A DNA stretch of 52,784 bases from an uncultured Eubacterium sp. (GTDB taxonomy: Bacteria; Bacillota; Clostridia; Lachnospirales; Lachnospiraceae): contig CAJTZN010000025.1 of the NCBI GenBank assembly GCA_910584065.1, positions 1 through 52,784 of the forward strand. Reading direction: 5' to 3'. Positions 1-8,080 of the stretch are shown here, piece after piece (the stretch's first letter is position 1; each line of letters begins with the position of its first letter). The translations under genes were made by a program, and so were the position numbers. The notes beneath the pieces are model-generated. The model had not been told where the DNA came from, made no database searches, and worked only from the letters and a program-made list of their open reading frames with translations.

Positions 1-8
1 ATATCTGT

Positions 9-1085
9 ATGAAGAAAGAACAGTATAAAGATAATGAGAGTACGATCTTATACGGCGTGCCAAAAGTGGGTTGGGGTACGTATGGCGGGAATACGCCGTA
101 TCCGATCTGCCTGAAAGCGTGCATGGATTATCTCGGCGAGGATGTCAGTTATGAAGAGGTGATGGTGTCGGGTGGGGCGGCGTTTCGTCTGACATGGAAT
201 GAAGAAACGTGGGACCTGAGCAATGTAGATATTTACCATACGCTGGAGTCACAGGATGTCTATTATATAGGCGCGGGAGCGCTTGGGCGGGAATTTGGAT
301 TCCTGGGACGGGAGAAGCAGACTTCAAAAGAGGAATTCATCCGTTTTATCAGGAAGCATATCGACGAAGGCTACCCGTGTATTGCCCAGGGTATCATTGG
401 CCCGCCCGAGGCGTGTGTGATTACCGGTTACCGGGATCGGGGAAATACGCTGCTTGGCTGGAATTTCTTTCAGGAAGATCCCGAATTTGGCGGCAGTGTG
501 AAAACCGATGAGAGCGGCTATTTTATCTGTGATGACTGGTGGGAAAACAAGGATACCCATGGCGTTATGTGCATGGGAGCCATCCGGGCTGAACGGATTT
601 CAAGGAAGGAGATATTGGAACATGCCGTGCGTGTCATGACAGGACGGAAAGAAAACCAGTATGCGAAAGGGCTTTTCGCCTATGGTGCCTGGGAACGCAT
701 GCTGGGAAATGATGCGGATTTTCGCGCGGGAGATCAAGATTCCCTTCTATTTGAGAAATGTCTGTGTTTAAACGATGCGATGACATGCCTGATTGACGGG
801 AGAGGCTGTGCCGCCCGCTATTTCTCCCGTTTGGCGGGATTGCCGGACATATCGGAGAGAGAAAAGGAAGCGTTTGCGCACACGGCATCGTCATTTGAGC
901 GGACGGAGAAAAGTATATGCCAAATGCGGGAGTTATTTGGCAATTGGGAGGACATGGGTGCCAGATTATCGGATTCATCCGATGCGGGACTGCGGAAAAA
1001 GGCGTGCCAGTTTATCCGAGAGGCTAAAAAGTCGGATGAAGAGGCGTGGCAGTGGATGAAAAAAATAATTCAGGGGATAAAATGA
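9..1085 (+). CDS. BtrH/C39-like papain-fold hypothetical protein
   Basis: A 358-residue soluble protein without signal peptide or membrane segment. The N-terminal half (about residues 15-190) looks like the BtrH_N/C39-like fold: a PYPICLKACMDYLG segment with a candidate cysteine, then GGAAFRLTW, and a CIAQGIIGPPEACVITGY strand-turn region. The C-terminal part (about 200-358) is helical and unassigned. Members of this group are acyl or peptidyl transferases or inactive papain-like proteins; the substrate here is unknown. The window begins eight bases upstream, so the ribosome site cannot be fully seen and the start is tentative. It runs in the same direction as glycogen phosphorylase, but a promoter between them suggests separate transcription. 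Fold assignment is moderate; function is unassigned. Confidence 0.6.
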   Translation: MKKEQYKDNESTILYGVPKVGWGTYGGNTPYPICLKACMDYLGEDVSYEEVMVSGGAAFRLTWNEETWDLSNVDIYHTLESQDVYYIGAGALGREFGFLGREKQTSKEEFIRFIRKHIDEGYPCIAQGIIGPPEACVITGYRDRGNTLLGWNFFQEDPEFGGSVKTDESGYFICDDWWENKDTHGVMCMGAIRAERISRKEILEHAVRVMTGRKENQYAKGLFAYGAWERMLGNDADFRAGDQDSLLFEKCLCLNDAMTCLIDGRGCAARYFSRLAGLPDISEREKEAFAHTASSFERTEKSICQMRELFGNWEDMGARLSDSSDAGLRKKACQFIREAKKSDEEAWQWMKKIIQGIK

Positions 1086-1102
1086 TCAGGATAAAATGAT
1101 CT
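1075..1102 (+). repeat. 14-bp tandem direct repeat across a stop codon
   Basis: The unit GGATAAAATGATC plus one base occurs twice head to tail (1075-1088 and 1089-1102), differing only at the last base. The first unit contains the TGA stop of the upstream gene. It looks like a simple slippage duplication and does not alter the protein. Confidence 0.7.
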
Positions 1103-1114
1103 GAGAGGTTAGGC

Positions 1115-1143
1115 TTGTTTCCTTCTTTATTCTGTGCTATGAT
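1115..1143 (+). promoter_or_regulatory. Probable sigma-A promoter of glgP
   Basis: TTGTTT at 1115-1120 and TATGAT at 1138-1143 are separated by 17 bases. A TG one base upstream of the -10 box makes it an extended -10 promoter, which compensates for the weak -35. The predicted start lies about 35 bases before the glgP ATG. Confidence 0.55.
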
Positions 1144-1184
1144 AAATAAGGCAATTTGGAGCATGGAAAGTGGAGGTAAAGATC

Positions 1185-3470
1185 ATGTTAGCGGAATTTC
1201 TAGGTGAAAAGTATGGAAAACGGATGGAAACTTGTACGGATCAGGAATTGTATGCCGCACTAGTCCAAATGACGAATGAACTGGCAGCGAAGCGGGTTGT
1301 GGATTACTCACAGACAGCGCATGCGCCGAACGAAGGAAACAAAAGAAAACTTTATTATATCTCGGCGGAGTTTCTGATCGGGAAGCTGCTCAGCAATAAT
1401 CTGATCAACCTCGGTATTTACGAAGAGGTGAGAAAAGAGCTTGCGAAGGCGGGGAAAAAACTGAGCGTATTGGAGGAAATGGAGCCCGAGCCGTCGTTGG
1501 GAAATGGCGGTTTGGGCAGACTGGCCGCCTGTTTTTTGGATTCGGTGGCGACGCTTGGCCTGCCGGGAGACGGAATCGGTTTAAACTATCATTTTGGATT
1601 GTTCCGGCAGGTATTTAAAAAACGGCTGCAGAACGAGGAACCGAATCCGTGGATGGAAGAGGACGGGTGGCTCATTGACCGGAGGAGCCGGTTTGTCGTT
1701 TCGTTCGGAAAGTTTGACGTGACAGCTAAATTATATGATATTCTGGTAACCGGCTACGGAAATCGGACGAATGCCCTGCATTTATTCGATGCGGAACTTG
1801 TGGACGAGAGTATCGTGACGAGTGGGATTGATTTTGACAAATCGGAGATCGAGAAAAACCTGACGCTGTTTTTATATCCCGATGACAGCGATGAGGCTGG
1901 CCGTCTTTTGCGGGTATACCAGCAGTACTTTATGGTGAGTACGGCGGCACAGTTTATTTTGCAGGAAGCTGAGGAGAGGGGAAGTAACCTGCATGATCTT
2001 TACGAGTATGCAGCGATCCAGATCAACGACACCCATCCGTCGATGGTGATCCCGGAACTGATCCGTCTTCTGATGCAGAGGGGGATCGCGATGGAAGAGG
2101 CGATCGAGATTACGACGGCGGTATGCGCGTATACCAACCACACGATCCTTTCCGAAGCACTGGAAAAATGGCCGGTGTGTTTTCTCGAGGAGGTGGCGCC
2201 GAAACTTGTGCCGATCATACGGGAACTGGACCGCCGGGTGAAGGAAAAATACGACGACGAGTCGGTTTATATCATTGATAAAAATGAACTGGTTCATATG
2301 GCGCACATGGACATCCATTACGGACACAGCGTAAATGGTGTGGCCTATCTCCACACGGAAATTCTGAAAAAGAATGAACTGCACTCTTTTTATAAGATCT
2401 ATCCGGAGAAATTTAATAATAAGACAAACGGCATCACGTTCCGTCGCTGGCTTCTTCACTGTAACCGCCCGCTGACTCACTTTTTGGAGGAAACGATCGG
2501 GTCAGGCTTTAAGAGAGATGCGGAAGAACTGGAGAAATTGCTGGCATTCAGTGAGGATCAAGCCGTTCTTCAAAAGCTGCTTGCCATCAAACAGCGCAAT
2601 AAGCACAAACTCGCGAAATATCTGAAGCGGACGCAGGGGATCAAACTAAACGAGGACTCCATTTTTGATATTCAGGTCAAGCGGCTTCATGAGTACAAGC
2701 GGCAGCAGTTGAACGCGCTGTACGCGATACACAAATATCTGGATATCAAGAGCGGCAATCTGCCGAAAACGCCGATCACGCTCATCTTTGGGGCGAAGGC
2801 GGCGCCGGCTTACACGATCGCCAAAGATATCATCCATCTGATCCTCTGTCTCCAGAAGATCGTGAAAAAAGATAAGGCGGTAAGGCCATATCTCAATATT
2901 GTCATGGTGGAAAATTATAATGTGACACTGGCGGAGAAGCTGATTCCGGCATGTGATATATCAGAACAGATCTCACTGGCCTCGAAAGAGGCGAGCGGCA
3001 CCGGCAATATGAAATTTATGCTCAATGGCGCGGTCACGATCGGAACGGAGGATGGCGCGAACGTAGAGATACACGAACTCGTGGGAGACGATAACATCTA
3101 TATTTTCGGGGAAGACAGCGATACGGTTATAGCGAGGTATGACAGAGGAGATTACTGTTCGCGGCAGTATTATGAAACGAATGCGGATCTGCGGCAGGCC
3201 GTGGACTTTATCATGAGTGACACGATGCGGAAAGTCGGAAAGAAGAAGTCCCTGAAAAGGCTTTACAACGAACTTCTGAATAAGGACTGGTTTATGACAT
3301 TCCCTGATTTTGACGAGTACGTTGCGACCAAAGAACAGGCATACGAGGACTACATGGACAGGCAGGCGTGGGCGAAAAAGATGCTTGTCAATATCGCAAA
3401 AGCCGGGTTTTTCTCATCCGACCGGACGATCGCCCAGTACAACGAGGAGATTTGGAAATTGGGAGAGTAA
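1185..3470 (+). CDS. glgP: Glycogen/maltodextrin phosphorylase
   Basis: Cytosolic enzyme that phosphorolyses alpha-1,4-glucan to glucose 1-phosphate using pyridoxal phosphate. Family signatures run in order: EPSLGNGGLGRLAACFLDS near the N-terminus, INDTHPSM, the VKRLHEYKRQ block, and the C-terminal cofactor region EASGTGNMKFMLNGA with its lysine. Length of 761 residues is at the short end for bacterial phosphorylases, as in many clostridia. An upstream in-frame GTG exists at 1170, but GGAGG at 1172-1176 sits 8 bases before the ATG at 1185, so the ATG is the start. It is not in an obvious glycogen operon here (no glgA, glgB, glgC), so whether the physiological substrate is glycogen or maltodextrin cannot be told. 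Confidence 0.95.
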   Translation: MLAEFLGEKYGKRMETCTDQELYAALVQMTNELAAKRVVDYSQTAHAPNEGNKRKLYYISAEFLIGKLLSNNLINLGIYEEVRKELAKAGKKLSVLEEMEPEPSLGNGGLGRLAACFLDSVATLGLPGDGIGLNYHFGLFRQVFKKRLQNEEPNPWMEEDGWLIDRRSRFVVSFGKFDVTAKLYDILVTGYGNRTNALHLFDAELVDESIVTSGIDFDKSEIEKNLTLFLYPDDSDEAGRLLRVYQQYFMVSTAAQFILQEAEERGSNLHDLYEYAAIQINDTHPSMVIPELIRLLMQRGIAMEEAIEITTAVCAYTNHTILSEALEKWPVCFLEEVAPKLVPIIRELDRRVKEKYDDESVYIIDKNELVHMAHMDIHYGHSVNGVAYLHTEILKKNELHSFYKIYPEKFNNKTNGITFRRWLLHCNRPLTHFLEETIGSGFKRDAEELEKLLAFSEDQAVLQKLLAIKQRNKHKLAKYLKRTQGIKLNEDSIFDIQVKRLHEYKRQQLNALYAIHKYLDIKSGNLPKTPITLIFGAKAAPAYTIAKDIIHLILCLQKIVKKDKAVRPYLNIVMVENYNVTLAEKLIPACDISEQISLASKEASGTGNMKFMLNGAVTIGTEDGANVEIHELVGDDNIYIFGEDSDTVIARYDRGDYCSRQYYETNADLRQAVDFIMSDTMRKVGKKKSLKRLYNELLNKDWFMTFPDFDEYVATKEQAYEDYMDRQAWAKKMLVNIAKAGFFSSDRTIAQYNEEIWKLGE

Positions 3471-3476
3471 TGAAGG

Positions 3477-3491
3477 CCGCTGCGGCAGCGG
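3477..3491. terminator. Short hairpin between convergent genes
   Basis: CCGCTG and CAGCGG form a perfect 6-bp stem with a 3-base loop between the stop codons of glgP and the protease. No good T-run follows on either strand, so this is at best a weak bidirectional terminator. Confidence 0.35.
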
Positions 3492-3493
3492 GT

Positions 3494-4360
3494 TTAGACC
3501 AATAATTTCTCGACATTCAGCAGTCCCCACCCCTGGCTTCCATGGGGGAGCGACAGGTCGGTACAGCTGTTTTTCAGCCGGACTTTCACGTCCTTTGGCG
3601 TAAGATCCGGGTATTTTGAGAGAAGGAGAGCGATGCTTCCACTGACTACAGGCGTAGCCATAGAAGTGCCGCTCTTTTTTATGTAGGCGTTTTGCAGCGC
3701 GTACTGATGGCAGCAGCTCGTGATCTGATAGCCGGGCGTAACGACGTCCGGCTTTTTGATACAGAATGAGGTCGGGCCGACGCTGGAGTTGGAGTGCTTG
3801 CTGTAGTAGCCGACCGTAATGATCTTGCGGCTGTTTCCGGGCGCGCTGATGCTGTAGGGGTTTGGGCCTTTATTGCCCGCTGAGGCGGTGACGACAAGGC
3901 CCATATCCCACAATTCATTGACCTGCTGGACAAAGTTCGACGTCTCGTTGAACCGCTCGCTGTCCGCTGTGCCCACGGAAATGTTGACAATATTGATACC
4001 GAGCCTGCAGCGGTTCTCCATGACCCAGTGGATGCCGGATATAATATGCGGGATCATGCCTTCCCCATTTTCGTCGAGGATCTTTACCGATACAATGCGG
4101 GCTTCCGGCGCCATGCCGCAAAATGTCCCCCGGCTGAGCGACCCGTTTCCGGCCGCAATACCGGCGACATGCGTGCCGTGTCCGTTGTCATCGTAAGGGG
4201 TGCTCCTGCCGTTGATGGCATCGTACCAGCCCGTGATGCGTGTTCCAAAATCCGGGTGGGCACAGATTCCGCTGTCTAATATAGCGATACAGCTTCCCTG
4301 ACCGCGTATGCCCTGCGCATGGATCTGGTTTGCGTTGACGATCTCCCGTACACGATTCAT
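3494..4360 (-). CDS. S8 family (subtilisin-like) serine protease
   Basis: A compact 288-residue subtilase with a complete catalytic triad: Asp29 in ILDSGI, His61 in HGTHVAGIAAG, Ser233 in GTSMATP; Asn163 (ASAGNKG) is the oxyanion residue. There is no signal peptide and almost no propeptide: the catalytic domain starts about 20 residues in. This resembles intracellular subtilisins, so a cytosolic role is more likely than secretion. The ATG has AGGG six bases upstream. It follows a DUF3892 gene on the same strand with a gap of about 118 bases and may be co-transcribed with it. Substrate unknown. Confidence 0.9.
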   Translation of the reverse strand: MNRVREIVNANQIHAQGIRGQGSCIAILDSGICAHPDFGTRITGWYDAINGRSTPYDDNGHGTHVAGIAAGNGSLSRGTFCGMAPEARIVSVKILDENGEGMIPHIISGIHWVMENRCRLGINIVNISVGTADSERFNETSNFVQQVNELWDMGLVVTASAGNKGPNPYSISAPGNSRKIITVGYYSKHSNSSVGPTSFCIKKPDVVTPGYQITSCCHQYALQNAYIKKSGTSMATPVVSGSIALLLSKYPDLTPKDVKVRLKNSCTDLSLPHGSQGWGLLNVEKLLV

Positions 4361-4478
4361 GTTTTTCCCTCATTTCTGTGCATGACGATCGGAATCATGG
4401 TTCTGACCCGGATCATCCGCTGCCATACAAATTTAGTTTCATTGTATGCGCGGATTTTGTTTTTGTGAATCGAAATGT

Positions 4479-4796
4479 TTAGCGCGCCCGGTCCACGCCG
4501 ACCGAAGGCAGACTGCTCAGGTTATTTCCCTCTTCGCTGTCGGGAAGGGATTTCAGGTATCTCGTATCTCCGCGGTGGGCAATACCGACGCCGCGGATCT
4601 CGCCGGATTCAGCCAGCGCGACGCCCTCCTCCTTACTGACGGTCTGGCCGTCGGAGAGCTGGTAGCCGGTAATCTTCCCTCTTTGCTTTACGAGGCCGAC
4701 GATGTTTTTCGCGTCGGAACGGGGTTCGGGGATTTCATCCAGCGCCGCCATCGGAAGGGCGCTGCGCAGATTTTTTGTCTGGTTATTATCACTCAT
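4479..4796 (-). CDS. DUF3892 domain-containing protein
   Basis: A 105-residue soluble protein. Residues about 30-90 (KITGYQLSDGQTVSKEEGVA, then GEIRGVGIAHRGDTRYLKSLPD) match the DUF3892 pattern found in Firmicutes; no function is known. An in-frame ATG lies 12 bases upstream, but GAGG sits about 7-8 bases before the second ATG, so MSDNNQ is taken as the N-terminus. It lies upstream of the S8 protease on the same strand and may share its message; whether it is a partner or substrate of the protease is speculation. Confidence 0.75.
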   Translation of the reverse strand: MSDNNQTKNLRSALPMAALDEIPEPRSDAKNIVGLVKQRGKITGYQLSDGQTVSKEEGVALAESGEIRGVGIAHRGDTRYLKSLPDSEEGNNLSSLPSVGVDRAR

Positions 4797-4925
4797 AGTA
4801 TTCCTCATTTCTTATTTTTATTTTGCTGTTAGCATGTCCATCCCCGTTCTTTTTATGCACATGCCGGTGCGGACATGCCTGATCCGGATGGCAGTTTTTT
4901 TGACCGGGATAGGTTAGACCGGGAT

Positions 4926-4947
4926 ACTTTATCCGAACTTTATCCGA
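4926..4947 (+). repeat. Perfect 11-bp tandem repeat upstream of a promoter
   Basis: ACTTTATCCGA occurs twice with no gap. An 11-bp period places both copies on nearly the same DNA face. The block ends 14 bases before the -35 box of the CPBP protease promoter and could be a regulator site; no regulator is identified. Confidence 0.6.
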
Positions 4948-4961
4948 GCATTGTGCCGGCA

Positions 4962-4990
4962 TTGACGCACGCCGCATTGTCGGGTATAAT
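4962..4990 (+). promoter_or_regulatory. Strong sigma-A promoter of the CPBP protease
   Basis: TTGACG at 4962-4967 and a perfect TATAAT at 4985-4990 with 17-base spacing. The predicted start is near 4997, giving a leader of about 44 bases. Confidence 0.8.
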
Positions 4991-5040
4991 GGTTATATAC
5001 GTTTGAAATCGGGGATGCGGGAAAGAAAAGGAGAGAAAAC

Positions 5041-5925
5041 ATGAATAAGTTAAAGTCAATTGCCTTCGCGGTATTATATCTGTTTATCACAGTAGCCGCA
5101 CAGTTTCTGCTTGCGATCGTTCTCGGAGTTCAGATGCTGCTCTTTGGTTTTCTGAATGGAACGCTTGACGGGGATTTATCCATACAGATGCAGGAACAGT
5201 TTGAGAGCAACCAGTATAACCTGATCCTGGTAGCGCTCGTTAATCTGATACTGATCGCCGGGTTTGGTACCTGGTATGTGCTTATCCGAAAGGAGCGGGA
5301 TGTCTCACCAGTTCCGTACCGCAAGATCCTGTCGGCGAAAAGTCTGGTCTTTACGGCGCTGCTGGCTGTCTGCAGCCAGTTTGCCTGCAATATTATCATG
5401 GTCGTATTTCAGATGGTCTTTCCTGCGGTATTTGCCAATTATACGGAACTGATGGAGGGACTGGACATCCATGTGCTGCCGGCGTGGGCGATGATTTTTA
5501 TCGTTGCGGTGTGGTCGCCGCTGGCGGAGGAACTCGTCTTTCGGGCGATGGTATTTCGGACGCTCCGCAAAGGGTTTTCGTTTGTACCGGCCGCCATCAT
5601 TTCCGGCGTCGCGTTTGGCGTCTATCATATGAACTGGGTGCAGGGGGTGTATGCGGCCGCGCTCGGTATTCTGCTCGCATATACATATGAAAAGACAAAT
5701 TCGCTGCTCGGCTGCTATCTGTTCCATCTGGCATTTAATCTGTCGAGTTACGCGATCGAGGCGCTGCAGTCGGCCGGCAGCGCGCTTCCGGATGTGGTAA
5801 TGGGACTTTTGATGCTCGTCATCCACGGCGTTTCGATCGTGGGTGGCGGCCTGCTGATCTGGCGCTATTCCAAACTGTACGCGAAAAAAGAGATTGTGGA
5901 ACATGAAGAAATTCGAGAAATCTGA
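5041..5925 (+). CDS. CPBP family intramembrane glutamic protease
   Basis: A 294-residue membrane protein with about seven to eight hydrophobic segments and the conserved CPBP (CAAX protease/Abi) motifs: EELVFR with Glu163, Glu164 and Arg168, then a His near 196 in VYHMNW, and a third motif HLAFN near residue 229. In this family the glutamates and histidines form the active site within the membrane; some members mature bacteriocins or confer self-immunity, others have unknown roles. A good AAAGGAG site precedes the ATG and a strong promoter lies upstream. The last 23 bases overlap a truncated aminotransferase reading frame, implying the two were once translationally coupled. Confidence 0.88.
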   Translation: MNKLKSIAFAVLYLFITVAAQFLLAIVLGVQMLLFGFLNGTLDGDLSIQMQEQFESNQYNLILVALVNLILIAGFGTWYVLIRKERDVSPVPYRKILSAKSLVFTALLAVCSQFACNIIMVVFQMVFPAVFANYTELMEGLDIHVLPAWAMIFIVAVWSPLAEELVFRAMVFRTLRKGFSFVPAAIISGVAFGVYHMNWVQGVYAAALGILLAYTYEKTNSLLGCYLFHLAFNLSSYAIEALQSAGSALPDVVMGLLMLVIHGVSIVGGGLLIWRYSKLYAKKEIVEHEEIREI

Positions 5926-6010
5926 GAAACTACACGGGGTCTGTTATGATGTGAGGGGTCCGGTTTTGGATGAAGCCAACCTGATGCGCCAGCGCGGCGG
6001 GGAGGTGTGA
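5903..6010 (+). pseudogene. N-terminal stub of an AlaA-like aminotransferase
   Basis: A 35-codon frame reads MKKFEKSEKLHGVCYDVRGP followed by VLDEANLMRQRGGEV and stops. The order KSEKL, VCYDVRGPV, EAN matches the extreme N-terminus of the AlaA/YfdZ-type pyridoxal phosphate aminotransferases, which normally run to about 400 residues and continue with a KLNIGNPAPFGF-type segment. Nothing of that follows: the frame ends at TGA and an unrelated gene begins 25 bases later. This is therefore the left edge of a deletion or insertion junction near 6005. The start overlaps the end of the CPBP gene. Confidence 0.7.
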
Positions 6011-6035
6011 AAAAGAAAGGAGAGAAAGAAAAATT

Positions 6036-6572
6036 ATGCAGTTATATCAGTTTGAACGAATCTATTCCCAGATGGAAAAGGAATTCGGAAAGGTACGAAA
6101 GGGAGAGGAAGAGCATTATGCCGTGCTCTTGTTTCCGTTAGAGGGGAATGCGTTGAAAATACATCGGCAATATCCACGATCAGACAGCAGACGGCTGAGA
6201 GAAGCGATTGCGCTGGTGCTGTTTGATGTGAAAGAAAGGTGTACCGGGCAGAAGTTTGACACGGCGAAATTTAGAAATGAGGATAATGAAAGGTTGGAAA
6301 AGGCGCTGCTCATGGCATTTGATCCCTATACCAATGAAATGCTGAAAGGGGTTTTTGTGTTGGAAAACAAAACGGATGAATTCAGTCAGGATATGTTGAA
6401 GGAGTATTATAAACTTCCGATCAAGTGTCTGTTGAGGATAAAGGATTCGATTGATACATGGGAAAAGAGGTCTGGCTCGAATGGGTATTTTGATTTTTTG
6501 GAAGGCAGTATGGGGAGTCTCGTTCAGGGAACGGATATGAAATTTAGTATGATGGCGAGGGAGAGGAATTGA
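6036..6572 (+). CDS. Hypothetical protein, 178 residues
   Basis: I do not recognise this protein. It is soluble, charged and mostly helical, without membrane segments, signal peptide or cysteine motifs; the middle has a run KCLLRIKDSIDTWEKRSGSNGYFDFL. A strong AAAGGAGAGAAAG ribosome site precedes the ATG. It stands directly right of the aminotransferase stub and left of an hsdS remnant, so it probably arrived with the DNA that replaced the aminotransferase body. Confidence 0.65.
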   Translation: MQLYQFERIYSQMEKEFGKVRKGEEEHYAVLLFPLEGNALKIHRQYPRSDSRRLREAIALVLFDVKERCTGQKFDTAKFRNEDNERLEKALLMAFDPYTNEMLKGVFVLENKTDEFSQDMLKEYYKLPIKCLLRIKDSIDTWEKRSGSNGYFDFLEGSMGSLVQGTDMKFSMMARERN

Positions 6573-6671
6573 GTGAATGCGCGGGTAGGTTTGACTGATC
6601 TGGATAAACGGTAGTTTGTCTGATACATTTTTGACTAAGGTGTATGATTTGATTTATGGAGGGGGATAGGT

Positions 6672-6910
6672 ATGAATAATAAGTCCAAGATTAGATTTAA
6701 AGAGTTTACGGACGATTGGGAACATCGGCTGTAATGACTGAAAATGAAGAAAATTCAATAGGTTTTGCGACAATTGTTACGAGATCAAATAAGGAAATTT
6801 TGGATTCTTATTATTTGTTTACATTCCTCAATACTGACAAGCATAAGAATTGGGCGGTGCAAATGTCAACAGGAGATGGACGAACGTTATATAAAGAGGA
6901 TGTGAAGAAC
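6672..6910 (+). pseudogene. hsdS: Collapsed type I restriction specificity subunit (hsdS) remnant
   Basis: After a strong GGAGGGGG site, the frame at 6672-6734 reads MNNKSKIRFKEFTDDWEHRL and stops. The RFKxFTDDWE pattern is a hallmark of HsdS N-termini. In another frame, 6716-6910 encodes a segment (IGFATIVTRSNKEILDSYYL, then MSTGDGRTLYKEDVKN) that resembles the end of an HsdS target-recognition domain. The two pieces look like the ends of one gene joined by a large internal deletion plus a frameshift. No hsdR or hsdM is present. The first part is fairly sure; the second is less certain. Confidence 0.5.
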
Positions 6911-7399
6911 ATGATTTTATACCATGGAAGTAACGTGGAAGTGAGAAATCCGCGAATTATTAATACAAACAAAGGACTGGATTTCGGTTCGGGATTTTAT
7001 GTTACGTCCGATAAAGAACAGGCAAAACGATGGTCGGTTTTAAAAACAAAACGCAGAGGTATAGGGTTACCCGTTCTTTCTGTTTTTGAGTTCCATATAG
7101 AGTATGCTGAAAAAAATCTTCGTATGAAAAAATTTGTAAAACCTGATTTGGAATGGTTGAATTTTGTAGTTGATAATCGCAAAGGATTATATAAAGGCAC
7201 ATGTTATGATATTGTTTTTGGGCCTGTAGCGAATGACAGGACAATTTTAACCATCAATGATTATATTTCAGGAGCAATTCCTGCAAAAACAGCATTGATT
7301 CTGTTGGAGCCAGCGAATTTGACAGATCAGTATGCTTTTCTGACCTATGATGGAATAAAGACTTTGGAGTTTAAGGAGGCAGTCAGGGATGCTGGATAA
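6911..7399 (+). CDS. DUF3990 protein, ADP-ribosyltransferase-like
   Basis: A 162-residue protein beginning MILYHGSNVEVRNPRI, with GLDFGSGFYVTSDKEQAKRW near residues 22-42. The YHGS box followed by a G-FY-T box is the layout of ADP-ribosyltransferase folds, and the arrangement matches DUF3990. The reading frame runs open into the hsdS remnant upstream, but AAAGAGG about 11 bases before the ATG at 6911 and the family-like N-terminus support this start. It is followed with overlap by two small genes, the second of DUF3791 type. Enzyme activity is inferred from fold pattern only. A toxin or effector role, controlled by the small partners, is a reasonable hypothesis. Confidence 0.72.
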   Translation: MILYHGSNVEVRNPRIINTNKGLDFGSGFYVTSDKEQAKRWSVLKTKRRGIGLPVLSVFEFHIEYAEKNLRMKKFVKPDLEWLNFVVDNRKGLYKGTCYDIVFGPVANDRTILTINDYISGAIPAKTALILLEPANLTDQYAFLTYDGIKTLEFKEAVRDAG

Positions 7400-7649
7400 A
7401 AGAATTCAAGAGCATATGAGATATTATCTTAATGCCGAAGTCTCTACGTTGATTGCAAACAGTCGTAATATTTCTCCTTTGGAAGGACTGAGGTTGTTTC
7501 TTAAATCAGAAGTATATTTAATGTTATGCGATGATGATTTGGATATGTGGGAATTTAGTCCGTTAGCATTATACGATATGTGGGAAAATGAAATTACAAC
7601 GGGTGATCCAAGAAATTCTCTGTATTTAAGGGGGGATGAAATTGAGTGA
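7389..7649 (+). CDS. Small partner protein of the DUF3990 cassette
   Basis: An 86-residue acidic protein (CDDDLDMWEFSPLALYDMWE in the middle), soluble, with no identified domain. AAGGAGG lies 9 bases before the ATG, which is inside the last codons of the DUF3990 gene; its own end overlaps the next gene. The tight overlap on both sides indicates stoichiometric co-expression. It could be an antidote or adaptor for the ADP-ribosyltransferase-like protein; that is inference from gene order. Confidence 0.7.
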   Translation: MLDKRIQEHMRYYLNAEVSTLIANSRNISPLEGLRLFLKSEVYLMLCDDDLDMWEFSPLALYDMWENEITTGDPRNSLYLRGDEIE

Positions 7650-7851
7650 AGAGTTTTTGTTCCTAAACTATTTATTAGAATGTTATGCGACTTACAGAGG
7701 TATAACTGCTAGTAAAGCTTTGGAAGAATGGGATGAGCACGGTATCACACAAATGATTTATGACAGCTATTGGGAATACCATACGGAACGGATCGAGAAT
7801 GCATTTGAAGATATAAATAGTTTACTTGCTACAGGAGAACATGCGTGGTAA
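7636..7851 (+). CDS. DUF3791 domain protein
   Basis: A 71-residue helical protein; EFLFLNYLLECYATYRGITA followed by SKALEEWDEHGI and a C-terminal DINSLL matches the DUF3791 pattern. The G-rich ribosome site AAGGGGGG directly abuts the ATG at 7636, so translation may instead begin at TTG 7642 (giving SEEFLFL). DUF3791 genes commonly accompany DUF3990 genes in gut Clostridia, which supports treating the three as one module. Its role is unknown. Confidence 0.72.
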   Translation: MKLSEEFLFLNYLLECYATYRGITASKALEEWDEHGITQMIYDSYWEYHTERIENAFEDINSLLATGEHAW

Positions 7852-7982
7852 AAGTAGCCCTGGTGGCATTTGAGAAAAATGTGCCGGGAGATGCTTTCTG
7901 GGAAAAGGCTGGATTTACTGTCAGGGAGGACCTGGTTTATCGAAATAGAAATATACACCAACTCAAAAGGATTGATACATGA
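7845..7982 (+). pseudogene. C-terminal remnant of a GNAT acetyltransferase
   Basis: The frame from 7845 to the TGA at 7980-7982 encodes KVALVAFEKNVPGDAFWEKA then GFTVREDLVYRNRN. The FWEKxGFxxREDLxYRN pattern is the typical last strand and helix of GNAT N-acetyltransferases. The acetyl-CoA-binding region is absent. The fragment begins exactly where the DUF3791 gene ends, so it marks the right edge of the inserted cassette. Confidence 0.6.
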
Positions 7983-8080
7983 ATTGTTAGCGATTTAAAA
8001 ATGGCGCCAGAATCTGGGCATCCGAGGTGCTTTTTTCGTATTGGCATGTGTAAAAAGTGCTTTTTGGGGCATGACTAAAA

